A stretch of 64,000 nucleotides of DNA from Chlorogloea purpurea SAG 13.99 (lineage in GTDB: Bacteria; Cyanobacteriota; Cyanobacteriia; Cyanobacteriales; Microcystaceae). The position numbers and the translations under genes were made by a program. Under the pieces are notes generated by a model that saw only the letters and a list, made by a program, of their open reading frames with translations, had not been told where the DNA came from and ran no database searches. Location of the stretch: the NCBI GenBank assembly GCA_016903695.1, contig JADQBB010000005.1:62001-126000 (forward strand), written 5' to 3'. Position 1 is the first letter of the stretch. Each line of letters begins with the position of its first letter. Shown here in pieces: positions 26,476 through 36,867 of this stretch.

Positions 26476-26886
26476 TTATCGTTTCGAGTATTGGGGAGCC
26501 TTGCGGGCTTTGTGTAAACCGTATTTCTTCCGTTCTTTCGCTCTGGGGTCGCGAGTTAAATAGCCTTCGCTCTTGAGAGGTTGACGGTTTTCTGGCGCTA
26601 ACTGACATAAAGCCCGGGCTACTCCCAGTTTAACAGCATCGGACTGACCCGTTAAACCGCCGCCTTCGGCTGTGACGAGAATATCGTAATCATTCTCTAA
26701 ACCGAGAGTCTCTAAAGGAGCGCGAATGCTTTGGATATAGGTGGGAATACGATTGAAGTGAATATTACCGGGGCGGCCGTTGACGGTAATCTCGCCGCTA
26801 CCTGGTACGAGGCGCACGCGGGCGATCGAAGATTTCCGTCTACCCGTACCCCAGTATACTACTCGATCTTTATTATCAACTGCCAT
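26476..26886 (-). CDS. rpsI: Ribosomal protein uS9
   Basis: This 136-residue small-subunit protein has the core [44 protein letters not shown] and the extreme C-terminus [17 protein letters not shown], whose last basic residues reach the ribosomal P site. It follows rplM by 2 bp, the usual L13-S9 pair. Confidence 0.97.
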   Translation of the reverse strand: MAVDNKDRVVYWGTGRRKSSIARVRLVPGSGEITVNGRPGNIHFNRIPTYIQSIRAPLETLGLENDYDILVTAEGGGLTGQSDAVKLGVARALCQLAPENRQPLKSEGYLTRDPRAKERKKYGLHKARKAPQYSKR

Positions 26887-26888
26887 AA

Positions 26889-27341
26889 TTAATTAGCTCC
26901 TGGAATGGTATTGATGGTTAAAACTTCCGGTTGTTGGGCGGCGTGGGGGTGTTGAGCACCGGCGTAAACTTTCAACTTGGTGAATAACTTTCTTCCCATG
27001 CTGTTTTTCGGTAACATACCTTTAACAGCGTGTTCGATGATCCTCTCTGGAATACGTTTCTGTAACTTGCTGAAAGTTTCTACTTTCATCCCGCCTGGTC
27101 TGCCGGAGTTACGGCGATACAATTTCTGTTCCGATTTTTTGCCGGTGACGGCCACTTTCTCGGCGTTGATGATGATCACGAAATCCCCGGTATCGAGATG
27201 GGGGGTGAAAGTCGCTTTGTTCTTGCCGCGTAAGATCATGGCTATTTCGGTGGCGAGACGGCCGAGGCGCTGATCGGCCGCGTCGATCACAAACCACTTT
27301 CTATCGAGGTCGTTGACATTAGGTAGGGGTGTTTTGTTCAT
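26889..27341 (-). CDS. rplM: Ribosomal protein uL13
   Basis: The 150-residue large-subunit assembly protein shows [38 protein letters not shown] and the conserved [23 protein letters not shown]. It lies 17 bp after truA. Length is normal. Confidence 0.97.
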   Translation of the reverse strand: MNKTPLPNVNDLDRKWFVIDAADQRLGRLATEIAMILRGKNKATFTPHLDTGDFVIIINAEKVAVTGKKSEQKLYRRNSGRPGGMKVETFSKLQKRIPERIIEHAVKGMLPKNSMGRKLFTKLKVYAGAQHPHAAQQPEVLTINTIPGAN

Positions 27342-27358
27342 AGCTAGTACAAATGTGA

Positions 27359-28192
27359 TTATGTTTGCTTGAGAGCGGGGCGAAAATTAAATAAGGGTTG
27401 GGTGTCGAACCAGACGCTATCGGGAAACGGAAAATCGGGATAGCCCACCCGCAAAAGACACAAGCCTTGGGGGGGGGCTGCGTACTTCACTTCCTCACGA
27501 CGTTCGTTAGTCCAAATGTCGGTGAAATTGGCGATCGATCGCTGTCCTCGCCCCACCTCTACTAACATCCCCACCAGTAACCGCACCATGCCATAAAGAA
27601 ATCCGTTGGCTTGAATTTCCACTATCACGAAGGGGCCGTTCCTGTAGCATTCCACCGCCTGTACATCTACCCAGGAGTGTTGTCGGCTGGAATTAGCGCG
27701 ATGGAAAGCCGAGAGGTGATGTTTTCCCTTTAAAGGTGTCAGGGCCGCCCCCATCAGGGAAGTATCTAAAGGATCGTGGTAATAATGCCAAGTAAAAGGG
27801 CTGATAAATAAATTAGGTTGGGGGTCGGTATAGAAGGTGTAACGATAGCGCCGCCAAATTGCTGAGAAGCGGGCGTGCCAAGGATACTTCACCGTTTCCG
27901 AGGCTGTGATCACCACATCGATCGGTAAGAGAGAATTCAGCACTTTCGACCATTTATTTCCAGGAATAGAACTCCCATGATCGAAGTGGGCTACTTGAGC
28001 GGCCGCGTGAACACCAGAATCGGTTCTGCCCGCACCGTGGAGGGTAACGGGATGACCGAGAATCGACTGTAAGGCCGATTCTATAGTCTCTTGAACGCTT
28101 CTATGGCGAGGTTGTCTCTGCCAGCCGTGGAAGTTAGTGCCGACGTACTGAACGATTAGAGCCACTCTCTCCTTAGAGTCCGGGGTGTTCAT
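27359..28192 (-). CDS. truA: tRNA pseudouridine(38-40) synthase TruA
   Basis: TruA isomerises uridines 38-40 in the anticodon arm of several tRNAs. The catalytic aspartate lies in [19 protein letters not shown], with [14 protein letters not shown] before it and [19 protein letters not shown] near the end. I choose the ATG at 28192 because GGGAGAG lies five bases upstream; a GTG at 28204, overlapping the rplQ stop, would add four residues. Genes flanking truA in this place are standard for cyanobacteria. Confidence 0.94.
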   Translation of the reverse strand: MNTPDSKERVALIVQYVGTNFHGWQRQPRHRSVQETIESALQSILGHPVTLHGAGRTDSGVHAAAQVAHFDHGSSIPGNKWSKVLNSLLPIDVVITASETVKYPWHARFSAIWRRYRYTFYTDPQPNLFISPFTWHYYHDPLDTSLMGAALTPLKGKHHLSAFHRANSSRQHSWVDVQAVECYRNGPFVIVEIQANGFLYGMVRLLVGMLVEVGRGQRSIANFTDIWTNERREEVKYAAPPQGLCLLRVGYPDFPFPDSVWFDTQPLFNFRPALKQT

Positions 28193-28203
28193 ACTCTCTC
28201 CCA

Positions 28204-28554
28204 CTACATCAGTTCGATGATCGCCATTTCGGCGTTATCGCCGCGACGGCGGACGGTACGCACTACTCTGCTATAACCGCCGTTGCGATTACCGTAACGG
28301 GACTGGGCTTGTTCAAAGAGGGCGTGAACCAGTTGTTTGTCGTAAATATAGCCCATTGCTTGGCGACGGGCCGACAATGAGCCATCTTTAGCGAGGGTGA
28401 TAATATGATCTACTTCGCCCCGCAGCGCTTTCGCTTTCGCCAGGGTAGTCGTGACTTGACCGTAGCGGATCAGTTGGGTGGCTAAGGCTCTAAATAGAGC
28501 TTTCCTCTGATCGGCGGGCAAGCCTAATTGAGCTACTCGACACCGATGTCGCAT
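28204..28554 (-). CDS. rplQ: Ribosomal protein bL17
   Basis: The 116-residue protein is bL17 of the large subunit near the exit tunnel: [49 protein letters not shown] and the end [14 protein letters not shown]. It follows rpoA by 30 bp, as in most bacteria. Length and sequence are ordinary. Confidence 0.97.
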   Translation of the reverse strand: MRHRCRVAQLGLPADQRKALFRALATQLIRYGQVTTTLAKAKALRGEVDHIITLAKDGSLSARRQAMGYIYDKQLVHALFEQAQSRYGNRNGGYSRVVRTVRRRGDNAEMAIIELM

Positions 28555-28584
28555 GATTGTTCTTCCTCCGAATAATAACTGGGT

Positions 28585-29529
28585 TTATGCTTTGGTTTTC
28601 TCTTGGGGGAGGGTGATTCCGAGGCGCTTTTGTAGGGCTTCGATCACTTCTTCCGCTGATTTTTGACCGAAGTTTTTGATCTCTAGAAGATCTTCTTGCG
28701 AGTAGTCCAATAAGTCGGCCACCGTGTTGATCTGCGCCCGTTTGAGGCAGTTGTAAGCCCTCACGGATAATTGCAGCTCTTCTATGGGGATTTGACTTTC
28801 TGGATTGATCTCGTCTGGATGATCGGGTGAGACCGTATCGATCTCGTTGAGATCCTTCAGGGGATTGAACAGGCTCACGAGAATTTCCGCCGCCTGGGAT
28901 AGGGCTTCTTTCGGGCTAATACTGCCGTTGGTGGAGATTTCGAGCGTCAGACGGTCTTTTTGTTGACCGTTTTCGGCGCGAATGTCCTCGACGCTGTAAT
29001 TAACCTTAGTGACAGGCATAAAAATAGCGTCGATCTGTAGGAAGTCCAGAGACGTGTTATCGTCTTTCCCCCGTTCGATCGCTCTATATCCTTTCCCCTT
29101 CTCTACTTTAAATTCCATCTCCAGCTTCGCACCTTCCGATAAGGTGGCCACGTACTGGTTCTGATCGACTATTTCGATCTCCGATGGTAATTCAAATTGA
29201 CTGGCCACTACCGTAGTCGGCCCTGTGGCTACTAACCGCCCGATTTGAGGTTGATTGGTATAACTTTTCAGCGTGACTTCTTTCATGTTGAGCATGAGTT
29301 CCATCACATCTTCTCTAACCCCATCTACCGTGGCGAATTCGTGATTAACTCCGCCGATCCGAATCGCAGTGACGGCGGCTCCTTCCAAGTTCGATAAGAG
29401 AACTCGTCTGAGAGCGTTGCCTACGGTCGTCCCTTGTCCCCTGTCCAAGGGTTCTAGGACGAACTTACTGTACTGACTCTGATTTTTGAGAGTTTTTGCT
29501 TCTACACACTCGATTTGAAACTGTGCCAC
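28585..29529 (-). CDS. rpoA: RNA polymerase alpha subunit
   Basis: The 314-residue protein has the N-terminal dimerisation domain (VLEPLDRGQGTTVGNALRRVLLSNLEGAAVTAI, about residues 1-230) that nucleates assembly of the core enzyme. A linker leads to the C-terminal domain (about 240-305: LQLSVRAYNCLKRAQINTVADLL and IKNFGQKSAEEVIEAL) that touches upstream promoter DNA and activators. Length is typical for cyanobacteria. It sits between rpsK and rplQ. Confidence 0.98.
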   Translation of the reverse strand: MAQFQIECVEAKTLKNQSQYSKFVLEPLDRGQGTTVGNALRRVLLSNLEGAAVTAIRIGGVNHEFATVDGVREDVMELMLNMKEVTLKSYTNQPQIGRLVATGPTTVVASQFELPSEIEIVDQNQYVATLSEGAKLEMEFKVEKGKGYRAIERGKDDNTSLDFLQIDAIFMPVTKVNYSVEDIRAENGQQKDRLTLEISTNGSISPKEALSQAAEILVSLFNPLKDLNEIDTVSPDHPDEINPESQIPIEELQLSVRAYNCLKRAQINTVADLLDYSQEDLLEIKNFGQKSAEEVIEALQKRLGITLPQEKTKA

Positions 29530-29567
29530 CCTTTGACCTCCCTTGTAACGCTTATCTTCTGGCTCTA

Positions 29568-29960
29568 TTACACTCTCCGTCTTTTCGGGGGACGACAGCC
29601 ATTATGAGGAATAGGTGTTACATCCCGGATCAGGGTTATTTCTATCCCCGCTCCTTGAAGGGCCCGGATTGCCGTTTCCCGTCCCGCACCGGGGCCGCTC
29701 ACCATAACTTCTAATTGCCTCATGCCCTGTTCGATCGCTCTTTTGGCTGCGCTATCGGCCGCGGTTTGGGCGGCGAAGGGGGTTCCTTTTTTCGCTCCTT
29801 TAAAACCGCTCGAACCGGCACTGGCCCAAGAGATTACGTCGCCTTTAGTATCGGCGATCGTAACGATCGTGTTATTAAAGGTGGATTGGATGTGGGCCAC
29901 TCCGTTAGGAATATTTTTTTTCTGTTTCTTCGGCCCTGTTTTTTTAGTTGGTCGCGCCAT
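29568..29960 (-). CDS. rpsK: Ribosomal protein uS11
   Basis: The 130-residue platform protein of the 30S subunit shows [24 protein letters not shown], the [20 protein letters not shown] segment and the end [21 protein letters not shown]. It is separated from rpsM by 111 bp, longer than most gaps of the cluster; that gap holds a tandem TTGAGTC repeat but no clear gene or terminator. Confidence 0.97.
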   Translation of the reverse strand: MARPTKKTGPKKQKKNIPNGVAHIQSTFNNTIVTIADTKGDVISWASAGSSGFKGAKKGTPFAAQTAADSAAKRAIEQGMRQLEVMVSGPGAGRETAIRALQGAGIEITLIRDVTPIPHNGCRPPKRRRV

Positions 29961-30071
29961 AATTCTTTATTTAACTTGATCAATTGAACAATTTTTCGCA
30001 CGGGAATCTTGAGTCTTGAGTCGGGAATTGGCAAAAATCTCGCCAGATCGCTGCCCACCCAACAATGACTA

Positions 30072-30452
30072 TTATTTCCGCGGTGCTTTTTTCTTCCCTG
30101 CCACGGTGAGCCTTCTACCTCTACGAGTTCGGGCATTAGTCCGCGTTCTTTGCCCTCTCACGGGTAAACCGAGGCGGTGACGACGGCCTCGGTATGTACC
30201 TATATCTACTAGACGCTTGATGTTCATCCCTTCCCAACGGCGCAGATCTCCTTCGATCTGGTAGTTAGTATCGATGAACCCCCTCAATGCCGCTAAATCC
30301 TCATCACTAAGATCTTTAATTCTGGTGTCGGGATTGACACCAGTTTTTGCTAAGATTTCTTGTGAACGTGATAGACCGATCCCATACAAATAGGTCAGGG
30401 CAATTTCCACGCGTTTATCGCGGGGTAGGTCTATACCTGCTATCCTTGCCAC
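30072..30452 (-). CDS. rpsM: Ribosomal protein uS13
   Basis: The 126-residue head protein of the 30S subunit contacts the P-site tRNA and uL5. It begins [26 protein letters not shown] and carries [23 protein letters not shown] and a basic tail ending KKKAPRK. It lies 60 bp after rpmJ. Confidence 0.97.
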   Translation of the reverse strand: MARIAGIDLPRDKRVEIALTYLYGIGLSRSQEILAKTGVNPDTRIKDLSDEDLAALRGFIDTNYQIEGDLRRWEGMNIKRLVDIGTYRGRRHRLGLPVRGQRTRTNARTRRGRRLTVAGKKKAPRK

Positions 30453-30512
30453 GCTTGTTTACTCCCTTTATAGTTTGTTTTTTACTGGTTCACGATAATG
30501 GTCTGACTCCTT

Positions 30513-30626
30513 TTACCCTTGACGTTGCTTGTGCTTGGGATTATTACAGATGACCATCACTCTGCCGCGTCTACGTATGACACGGCACTTTTCACACATT
30601 TTTTTAACTGACGCTCTAACTTTCAT
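30513..30626 (-). CDS. rpmJ: Ribosomal protein bL36
   Basis: A 37-codon frame from ATG at 30626 to TAA at 30513 encodes [20 protein letters not shown] followed by [17 protein letters not shown]. Cys11, Cys14, Cys27 and His32 form the zinc-ribbon, so this is the zinc-binding form. It occupies its usual place between infA and rpsM. Confidence 0.97.
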   Translation of the reverse strand: MKVRASVKKMCEKCRVIRRRGRVMVICNNPKHKQRQG

Positions 30627-30716
30627 GCCTATCTCTATGGCAACACTGCAAGCTTATTATTATATCAGAAATAATTTACCGATGTCACCTATATATAAAT
30701 ATTTTTTGGGAACAGG

Positions 30717-30944
30717 TTATTTCTTGTTTTTCAGTCGGTAGGTGATCCTTCCCTTACTGAGATCGTAGGGAGTTAACTCGACTTTCACCCGATCGCCTGG
30801 TAAAATTTTGATATAGTTACGGCGAATTTTACCAGAGATGTGGGCTAGCACGTTAAACCCGTTATCTAAATCAACTCGAAACATGGCGTTAGGTAACGAT
30901 TCAGTCACCGTTCCTTCCATCTCTATCAGGTCTTGTTTTGACAA
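30717..30944 (-). CDS. infA: Translation initiation factor IF-1
   Basis: The 75-residue OB-fold protein binds the A site of the 30S subunit during initiation. It shows [65 protein letters not shown] sequence throughout, the canonical IF-1 layout. It is 90 bp upstream of rpmJ and 108 bp after adk. Confidence 0.97.
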   Translation of the reverse strand: MSKQDLIEMEGTVTESLPNAMFRVDLDNGFNVLAHISGKIRRNYIKILPGDRVKVELTPYDLSKGRITYRLKNKK

Positions 30945-31052
30945 TGTGTATTCCTCAATTTGGACAGGTCAAATCCCGCCACACTAGTTATTAACACATT
31001 TTCCCTAGCATGGCTAATTTGTCTACTAATATCGTAGCAAAAATTCACCGCT

Positions 31053-31616
31053 TTAACTTTGCACTAACCCGTCAAGATTATTGCTAATTTCTTCCACGGC
31101 TCTATTGCCGTTAACGGAGGTGAGAGCGGATTTTTGCTGGTAATAACTAATAACCGGCTGGGTTTGTTCATAATAAACTTGGAGACGGCGACCGATCGTT
31201 TCGGCGGTATCGTCTTGACGGCCCCTCTGCATGAGTCGCTCAATCAACACCTCGTCCGGCACTTCCAAGTTAATAACATAGGTAGACAAATTGGCAAACT
31301 CGGATATTAGTAGATCTAAAAATTGGGCTTGGGCTACATTGCGGGGAAACCCGTCTAAAATCCACCCTTTTTCCGTATCGCTTTGATGGAGACGTTCACG
31401 GATTAAATCAAGTAAGAGAGGGTCGGGAACCAATTCGCCGCGGTCAACGTAACTTTGGGCTTGTTGACCGAGGGGAGTGTTGGCAGCGATCGCACCTCGT
31501 AAAATTTCGCCGGTGGAAATATGGGGAACTCCTAACCGTGAGGCTAATTCTTGTCCCTGCGTACCCTTACCCGAACCTGGCGGGCCTAAAAAAATCACCC
31601 CTTTCTGTTTGTTCAT
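31053..31616 (-). CDS. adk: Adenylate kinase (short, lidless form)
   Basis: The ATG at 31616 gives 187 residues opening MNKQKGVIFLGPPGSGKGTQ, with the P-loop at residues 10-18; an upstream in-frame start at 31658 would place the hairpin before it inside the coding region and is unlikely. Other motifs are HISTGEILRGAI, WILDGFPRNVAQAQFL and the short RGRQDDTAETIGRRL segment in place of a full lid domain, usual for cyanobacterial enzymes. It interconverts ATP, AMP and ADP. A terminator-like hairpin separates it from secY. Confidence 0.95.
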   Translation of the reverse strand: MNKQKGVIFLGPPGSGKGTQGQELASRLGVPHISTGEILRGAIAANTPLGQQAQSYVDRGELVPDPLLLDLIRERLHQSDTEKGWILDGFPRNVAQAQFLDLLISEFANLSTYVINLEVPDEVLIERLMQRGRQDDTAETIGRRLQVYYEQTQPVISYYQQKSALTSVNGNRAVEEISNNLDGLVQS

Positions 31617-31640
31617 GATTGCTCTCGATAAGAAATAAAA

Positions 31641-31670
31641 AAGATAAACAGGGTTCAAGCTGTTTATCTT
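31641..31670 (-). terminator. Terminator-like hairpin between secY and adk
   Basis: On the minus strand an 11-bp perfect stem AAGATAAACAG/CTGTTTATCTT with an 8-base loop is followed by TTTTTTATTTC. This is the structure of an intrinsic terminator, placed 10 bp after the secY stop and before adk. It may end or attenuate the upstream operon. Confidence 0.7.
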
Positions 31671-31680
31671 CTGAAAGAAA

Positions 31681-33000
31681 CTACTGTTTGATCATGCCCT
31701 CATAGCGTTGAGAGATGACGTAGGTTTGAATTTGTTTGGCAGTATCGATCGCCACCCCCACCAAAATCAGGAGGGAAGTAGCGCCGAGACCGCGGAAAGT
31801 AGTCACGCCGGTGGCGCTTTCCACTAAAGTCGGTAGAGTAGCCACCAAACTTAAGAAAACTGCGCCGATGAGGGTAAGACGATTGAGAACCCCTTCCAAA
31901 TAATTACTCGTGGCCGTACCGGGACGAATCCCAGGGATACTAGCGCCCATCTTCTTGAGATTCTGGGACATATCCTTGGGATTGACGATCAAAGAGGCGT
32001 AGAAATAACTGAAGAAAAGGATCATCGACGAATAGAACAAGACGTAACCCCAGCTACCAGGAGTAAGGGCGTTAGCGAATTGAACTAAAGCTTTACCTAC
32101 GGGATTATCAGCGGGTACAGCGCGAGCGATCTGATAGGGAAGGATCAAAACCGCCGAAGCAAAGATAATCGGCATTACACCGCCCTGATTGAGTCGTAGG
32201 GGCAAGTAGTTAGTTCTCTCGCGATATACCCGGCGGCCCACCTGACGACGGGCGGAAATAATGGGAATACGGCGAGTTCCTTCTTGAACGAAGACGATGC
32301 CGACGATCATGATCAAAAAGACTACTAGCAGTAGAACTACTTGAGCGATCGTTTGTCGGCCGCCCTGTTGAGCGAAAGTAATCGTATCACCGAGAGTTTT
32401 CGGTAACACCGCCACGATGTTGACGAAGATGAGCAAAGAAGCACCATTACCGATACCCCGTTCGGTGATCAGTTCCGAAATCCACATGACGAACATCGAA
32501 CCGGCGCAGAGAGCCAGTACCGTAGAGAAAATGGGGAAGAATTCATAAGGTAAAACCCCGTTACCTGCGAGTAAACCGAGGGTGATGACCAAACTTTGAA
32601 GAATCGCCCACCCTGCGGAAATATAGCGGGTTAATTGAGCGATCTTTCTTCTTCCCGCTTCACCTTCGTTTTTCTGTAAATCTTCTAGAGTTGGTAGGGC
32701 GGCAGTGAGTAATTGAATGATGATCGAGGCGTTGATATATGGCAGAATACCTAGGGCAAAAATCCCTAAAGTAGACAGACCACCGCCACTGAACACATCT
32801 AAAATACCTAAGGCCGCGTTACCTTGAATAATTTCTGCCAATCTGGTGCGGTCAAGACCTGGGATAGGAAGATGTATCCCGAAGCGCACCAAAATTAAGA
32901 GTCCAACAGTAATAAGCAGCCGACCGCGAAGGCCAGCCGCTTGAGCCATTTGTATAAATGTTTCCTGTGCCGTGGGAGCTTTATCCCGACTAACGACCAT
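31681..33000 (-). CDS. secY: Protein translocase subunit SecY
   Basis: The 439-residue channel subunit of the Sec translocon has about ten membrane helices. Landmarks are LVRFGIHLPIPGLDRTRLAE, the plug region near FSGGGLSTLGIFALGILPYINASIIIQLL, ITERGIGNGASLLIFVNI, VYRERTNYLPLRLNQGGVMPIIFASAV and the GIRPGTATSNYLEGVLNRLTL loop contacted by SecA and ribosomes. It serves both thylakoid and plasma membranes. It lies 173 bp after rplO, the longest gap of the upstream half of the cluster. Confidence 0.97.
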   Translation of the reverse strand: MVVSRDKAPTAQETFIQMAQAAGLRGRLLITVGLLILVRFGIHLPIPGLDRTRLAEIIQGNAALGILDVFSGGGLSTLGIFALGILPYINASIIIQLLTAALPTLEDLQKNEGEAGRRKIAQLTRYISAGWAILQSLVITLGLLAGNGVLPYEFFPIFSTVLALCAGSMFVMWISELITERGIGNGASLLIFVNIVAVLPKTLGDTITFAQQGGRQTIAQVVLLLVVFLIMIVGIVFVQEGTRRIPIISARRQVGRRVYRERTNYLPLRLNQGGVMPIIFASAVLILPYQIARAVPADNPVGKALVQFANALTPGSWGYVLFYSSMILFFSYFYASLIVNPKDMSQNLKKMGASIPGIRPGTATSNYLEGVLNRLTLIGAVFLSLVATLPTLVESATGVTTFRGLGATSLLILVGVAIDTAKQIQTYVISQRYEGMIKQ

Positions 33001-33173
33001 TGTTATCCCCCAAAAGTCAAGTTTTTTATTAAGTCGCTGCCCGATCGGGAAATTATGCAGCTTTTTTTAATATTTCCCCTTTTCTTTATATGATAAACGA
33101 GAGGAGGCAGAAGGCAGAAAGCCGGAGAGTAAATAAAACAACTCCGGGCGATCGTCAAAGAAGTTTTTAAAAT

Positions 33174-33617
33174 TTAAACCATCTCTGTAGTGCCACCGGC
33201 TGCGGTAATCTTCTCGATCGCGCTAGCGCTGAAAGCCGCCGCTTTTACAGTTAAAGCTACGCTAATCTCACCATCGCCCAAAACCTTAAGAGGATCGTTA
33301 CCGGAATTGATAATCTTATGTTCTTTGAGGCTTTCCAAAGTAACAACGGTATTAGCGGGGAGAGTAGCTAACTGCTTGACGTTAACAATCGTGAAAGTTT
33401 TCGGATTGACGAGGGGAAAGTGTTTGAGTTTAGGTACGCGGCGATAAAGGGGCATTTGACCACCTTCAAAACCCGGTCTCGTACCTGTACCGGAACGGGA
33501 CTTCTGACCCCGCATTCCCAAACCGCAGGAAGCGCCTTGGCCGGCAGAGATACCGCGGCCAACCCGTTTTTTGCGTTTAGTGGCCCCTACTTGGGGTGAA
33601 ATTTCGTGTAATTTCAT
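33174..33617 (-). CDS. rplO: Ribosomal protein uL15
   Basis: The ATG at 33617 gives 147 residues starting [20 protein letters not shown], the normal uL15 opening; a longer in-frame start at 33656 would run into rpsE and is rejected. [40 protein letters not shown] and the conserved C-terminal [15 protein letters not shown] follow. Confidence 0.96.
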   Translation of the reverse strand: MKLHEISPQVGATKRKKRVGRGISAGQGASCGLGMRGQKSRSGTGTRPGFEGGQMPLYRRVPKLKHFPLVNPKTFTIVNVKQLATLPANTVVTLESLKEHKIINSGNDPLKVLGDGEISVALTVKAAAFSASAIEKITAAGGTTEMV

Positions 33618-33627
33618 GATGAAGAAC

Positions 33628-34149
33628 CTAAGTGTAGAGGTGTTCGAGGGGGACACCGCGGTCTTTGGCCACTTCGGAGAAACTGCGGATAGTTTCTAGG
33701 GCATCGACGGCGGCGCGGGCATTGTTGAGGGGGTTGTTAGAGCCGAGTTGCTTGGCAAGGATATTCTTCACGCCAGCCAGTTCGAGGACGGTACGCACCG
33801 CACCACCGGCGATAACACCCGTACCGGGGGCGGCGGGGCGCAGGATCACTTTTGCGCCACCGCTCGTACCCCTGGCGACGTGGGTGATGGAGTTGGCTTT
33901 GGTGAGGCCGATCTCGATCAGTTGTTTTTTGCCGTCGGCCACGCCTTTACGTACGGCTCCGATCACATCACCGGCTTTACCGACTCCCACACCTACTTGT
34001 CCGCTTTCGTTGCCGACGACGACGATCGCTCTAAAACTGAGTTTCTTACCGCCTTTGACTACCTTACTGACGCGGCGGATCTGGATCACCCGTTCCTGCC
34101 AGGCGTTTTCCTTCTCTTTCTCGCGGTCATTCTTACGACGTTTTGCCAT
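33628..34149 (-). CDS. rpsE: Ribosomal protein uS5
   Basis: The 173-residue protein helps in decoding accuracy and mRNA unwinding at the 30S entrance. It shows [49 protein letters not shown] and [32 protein letters not shown]. It begins 21 bp after rplR and ends 10 bp before the uL15 start. Confidence 0.97.
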   Translation of the reverse strand: MAKRRKNDREKEKENAWQERVIQIRRVSKVVKGGKKLSFRAIVVVGNESGQVGVGVGKAGDVIGAVRKGVADGKKQLIEIGLTKANSITHVARGTSGGAKVILRPAAPGTGVIAGGAVRTVLELAGVKNILAKQLGSNNPLNNARAAVDALETIRSFSEVAKDRGVPLEHLYT

Positions 34150-34170
34150 ATTTTTACCTGGTATTATTAA

Positions 34171-34533
34171 CTAGAAATTCAATCCGGCTTCACGGGCGGC
34201 ATCGGCTAGGGCCTTGACGCGTCCGTGATAGAGATTACCCCCCCGATCGAACACCACGCTCTCTATGCCTCGATCGAGGCTGCGTTTGGCGACGAGGGAA
34301 CCCACCAATGCGGCGGAATCACAGTTAGCACCGTGACTTAGTTTCTCCCGCAATTCGGGTTCTAAGGTAGAGGCCGCAGCTAAGGTATGACCGGCTACAT
34401 CGTCGATGACTTGGGCGTAAATATGATTGTTGGAACGGAAAACGGCGAGTCTGGGACGATCGCTCGTACCGTTGACGGTTTTGCGTACCCGGCGGTGACG
34501 GCGGTGGACTAAATCTTTGCGTGTTTGTTTCAT
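34171..34533 (-). CDS. rplR: Ribosomal protein uL18
   Basis: The 120-residue 5S rRNA-binding protein reads [35 protein letters not shown] over its first half and [26 protein letters not shown] at its end, both canonical. It begins 2 bp after rplF. Confidence 0.97.
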   Translation of the reverse strand: MKQTRKDLVHRRHRRVRKTVNGTSDRPRLAVFRSNNHIYAQVIDDVAGHTLAAASTLEPELREKLSHGANCDSAALVGSLVAKRSLDRGIESVVFDRGGNLYHGRVKALADAAREAGLNF

Positions 34534-34535
34534 GG

Positions 34536-35093
34536 TTATTTCTTACCTCCTTTACCGCCTTTGCCGCTCTTACCAGCTTTTCTGCGTACGGCTTCACCGA
34601 GGTAGCGGATACCTTTCCCTTTGTAGGGTTCGGGGGGACGGACGGAGCGGATTTTGGCGGCGGTGTTGCCGATCTCTTCTTTGTTGATGCCGGTGAGTAA
34701 CACTTGGGTGTTGTTCTCCACAGCTACCTGTACCCCTTCGGGCATGGGCATTTCCACGGGTTTACTGTAGCCCACGTTAAGGATTAGTTTGCTTCCTTGA
34801 GCTTGGGCCCGATAACCTACGCCCTGGATGTCGAGGCGTTTCTGGAAGCCGGTGGAGACTCCTTCGATCATGTTGGCGACGAGGGTTCTACAGAGTCCGT
34901 GGCGTTCACGGGCAGTGCGGGAGTCGTCGACCCGACCGACGTGGATGCCTTCGTCGTCTTGAGCGATCGTGATCATGGTGGGCAGGGTTCTCTCCAAGGT
35001 TCCCTTGGGCCCTTTAACTTTGACGTGGGAACCGTCTAGGTCTACTGTTACGCCCTTGGGGAGGGTGATTAAACGTTTGCCGATTCGAGACAT
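34536..35093 (-). CDS. rplF: Ribosomal protein uL6
   Basis: The ATG at 35093 gives 185 residues starting [20 protein letters not shown], the standard opening; an earlier in-frame start at 35144 would add 17 unrelated residues and overlap rpsH closely. Two similar domains follow, with the signature [34 protein letters not shown] end rich in glycine and lysine. Confidence 0.96.
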   Translation of the reverse strand: MSRIGKRLITLPKGVTVDLDGSHVKVKGPKGTLERTLPTMITIAQDDEGIHVGRVDDSRTARERHGLCRTLVANMIEGVSTGFQKRLDIQGVGYRAQAQGSKLILNVGYSKPVEMPMPEGVQVAVENNTQVLLTGINKEEIGNTAAKIRSVRPPEPYKGKGIRYLGEAVRRKAGKSGKGGKGGKK

Positions 35094-35115
35094 AGGTTTT
35101 GTTTGTTGTGATGGA

Positions 35116-35517
35116 TTACCAGATGTAGCAGAGGATTTCGCCACCTACTCCCTGTTTACGGGCTTCACGATCGGTCATGATGCCTTTGGAAGTGGATACT
35201 ATGGCGATGCCGATGCCGCCGAGGACTCTGGGCAGGTCTTTCTTGGTGGAATAAACTCTCAATCCTGGTTTACTGACCCGCTGGAGGGTGGTGATCAGGG
35301 GTTGGCGGTTTTTACCTTTGTATTTGAGGGAGATTTCGATGAATTTCTGGATGCCCTCGCCGGTTTCCTCGAAGTCTTCGATAAAGCCTTCTTCTTTGAG
35401 TACCTGGGCGATACTCTTGGTGATCCGGGTGGTGGGCACTTTGGTGGTGGGATGTCTTACCGAGCAAGCATTACGGATGCGAGTCAGCATATCCGAGATC
35501 GTATCGTTCGATGCCAT
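35116..35517 (-). CDS. rpsH: Ribosomal protein uS8
   Basis: The 133-residue 16S rRNA-binding protein shows [25 protein letters not shown], the [33 protein letters not shown] segment and the final GGEILCYIW. In enterobacteria uS8 is the spc-operon repressor; no comparable RNA site was sought here. It lies 27 bp after rplE. Confidence 0.97.
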   Translation of the reverse strand: MASNDTISDMLTRIRNACSVRHPTTKVPTTRITKSIAQVLKEEGFIEDFEETGEGIQKFIEISLKYKGKNRQPLITTLQRVSKPGLRVYSTKKDLPRVLGGIGIAIVSTSKGIMTDREARKQGVGGEILCYIW

Positions 35518-35544
35518 GTATTACCTGTGTCTATAATAATGTGG

Positions 35545-36084
35545 TTATCGGAAGGGCATTCCCATTTCTTTGAGCAGGGCGCGACCTTCTTCGTCGTTGC
35601 GGGCGGTGGTGATGATACTCACGTCCATACCCCGGATTTGGTCGATTTTGTCGTATTCGATTTCGGGAAAGATTAATTGTTCGCGGATGCCGATGCTGTA
35701 GTTGCCCCGGCCGTCGAAGCTGTTGGCGCTGACTCCCCGGAAGTCCCGAATTCTGGGCAGAGCGAGGTTGATTAGGCGATCGAGGAAGGCGTACATCCGG
35801 TCTTGGCGCAATGTGACCATCACGCCCACGGGCATTCCTTTACGGATCTTGAACCCGGCGATCGCTTGTTTAGCTCTGGTAACGACTGGTTTCTGCCCGG
35901 TGATCATGGCTATTTCATCGACGCTGGACTTGAGGGCGTTGGCGTTCTGAGCTGCTTCGCCGAGTCCCCGGTTGACGGTGACTTTGATCACTTTGGGCAC
36001 TTGGTGGATGTTCTCGTAACCGAATTGTTCTTTCAGTTTGGGAACGATCGTTTCTTGGTAGATGGCTTTCAGTTTCTGGGGCAT
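35545..36084 (-). CDS. rplE: Ribosomal protein uL5
   Basis: The 179-residue central-protuberance protein binds 5S rRNA. It shows [62 protein letters not shown] and the end [27 protein letters not shown] in normal order. The next gene downstream, in most bacteria rpsN, is rpsH directly; S14 is not in this cluster, as usual for cyanobacteria. Confidence 0.97.
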   Translation of the reverse strand: MPQKLKAIYQETIVPKLKEQFGYENIHQVPKVIKVTVNRGLGEAAQNANALKSSVDEIAMITGQKPVVTRAKQAIAGFKIRKGMPVGVMVTLRQDRMYAFLDRLINLALPRIRDFRGVSANSFDGRGNYSIGIREQLIFPEIEYDKIDQIRGMDVSIITTARNDEEGRALLKEMGMPFR

Positions 36085-36118
36085 GATAATATTTCCTGGG
36101 CTTGGTCAGGGTTGAGAT

Positions 36119-36481
36119 TTACTTTTTCTTACTCGGTGGGGTATCGACGATCTCGCCGGTTTTTTTCAGTACCCGCACTTTTTTACCTTCTTGAGTGAAG
36201 GTGTAACCGACTCGGCTAACGGTACTTTCCTTTTTCGAGTAAAGCATAACGTTAGAACTGTGGATGGGGGCTTCGTAGGTGGTGATCGTACCCGATTCCC
36301 CTTCTTGTTGGGGTTTGACGTGTTTGGTGCGGATGTTGACACCTTTGACCACTACTTTACTTTCCCCTGGGATGGCGCGGAGAATTTCGCCGATTTTGCC
36401 TTTGTCGCTACCGGAGATCACTTGTACGGTGTCGCCGGTTTTGACGTGCATTTTATAGGTTCTGGGTGTTTTCTTGGTCAT
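36119..36481 (-). CDS. rplX: Ribosomal protein uL24
   Basis: The 120-residue assembly initiator of the 50S subunit has the KOW motif ([26 protein letters not shown]) and [19 protein letters not shown]. The end [15 protein letters not shown] is a basic tail. Its start overlaps the rplN stop by 4 bp (ATGA). Confidence 0.96.
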   Translation of the reverse strand: MTKKTPRTYKMHVKTGDTVQVISGSDKGKIGEILRAIPGESKVVVKGVNIRTKHVKPQQEGESGTITTYEAPIHSSNVMLYSKKESTVSRVGYTFTQEGKKVRVLKKTGEIVDTPPSKKK

Positions 36482-36846
36482 AGGACTTCGGGGGCGAGTG
36501 AAACGATTTTGGTATAGTTTTTATCCCTTAATTCCCGGGCGACGGGGCCGAAAACGCGCGTTCCTCTGGGGTTGCCGTCGGCGTTGATGATGACGGCGGC
36601 GTTGTCGTCGAAACGGATGGTCATACCGCTATCCCGGCGCAGGGATTGTTTGGTACGGACGATGACGGCTTTGACAATGTCGGATTTTTTGACGGGCATA
36701 TTGGGGATCGCGTCTTTGACGACGGCGATGATCTCATCACCGATGCCGCCGTAGGTACAGTTGCCCGTACCGAGGACGCGCAGGCACATGAGTTTACGCG
36801 CTCCTGAGTTGTCGGCGACGTTGAGATAGGTTTGCTGCTGGATCAC
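36478..36846 (-). CDS. rplN: Ribosomal protein uL14
   Basis: The 122-residue protein lies at the subunit interface. It begins [20 protein letters not shown] and shows [52 protein letters not shown], followed by [29 protein letters not shown]. All are canonical. It overlaps rplX by ATGA. Confidence 0.97.
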   Translation of the reverse strand: MIQQQTYLNVADNSGARKLMCLRVLGTGNCTYGGIGDEIIAVVKDAIPNMPVKKSDIVKAVIVRTKQSLRRDSGMTIRFDDNAAVIINADGNPRGTRVFGPVARELRDKNYTKIVSLAPEVL

Positions 36847-36867
36847 GAGGGTTGGTCTCCTGTCGGT

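Noticed and set aside
33665..34174. Plus-strand open frame of 169 codons antisense to rpsE
   Set aside because: Another shadow of a conserved gene; its serine- and threonine-rich translation resembles no protein family.
34969..35676. Long plus-strand open frame of 235 codons across the rplF-rpsH-rplE region
   Set aside because: It lies antisense to three well-conserved ribosomal protein genes and has the composition of a complementary-strand shadow, with no ribosome binding site or family match.
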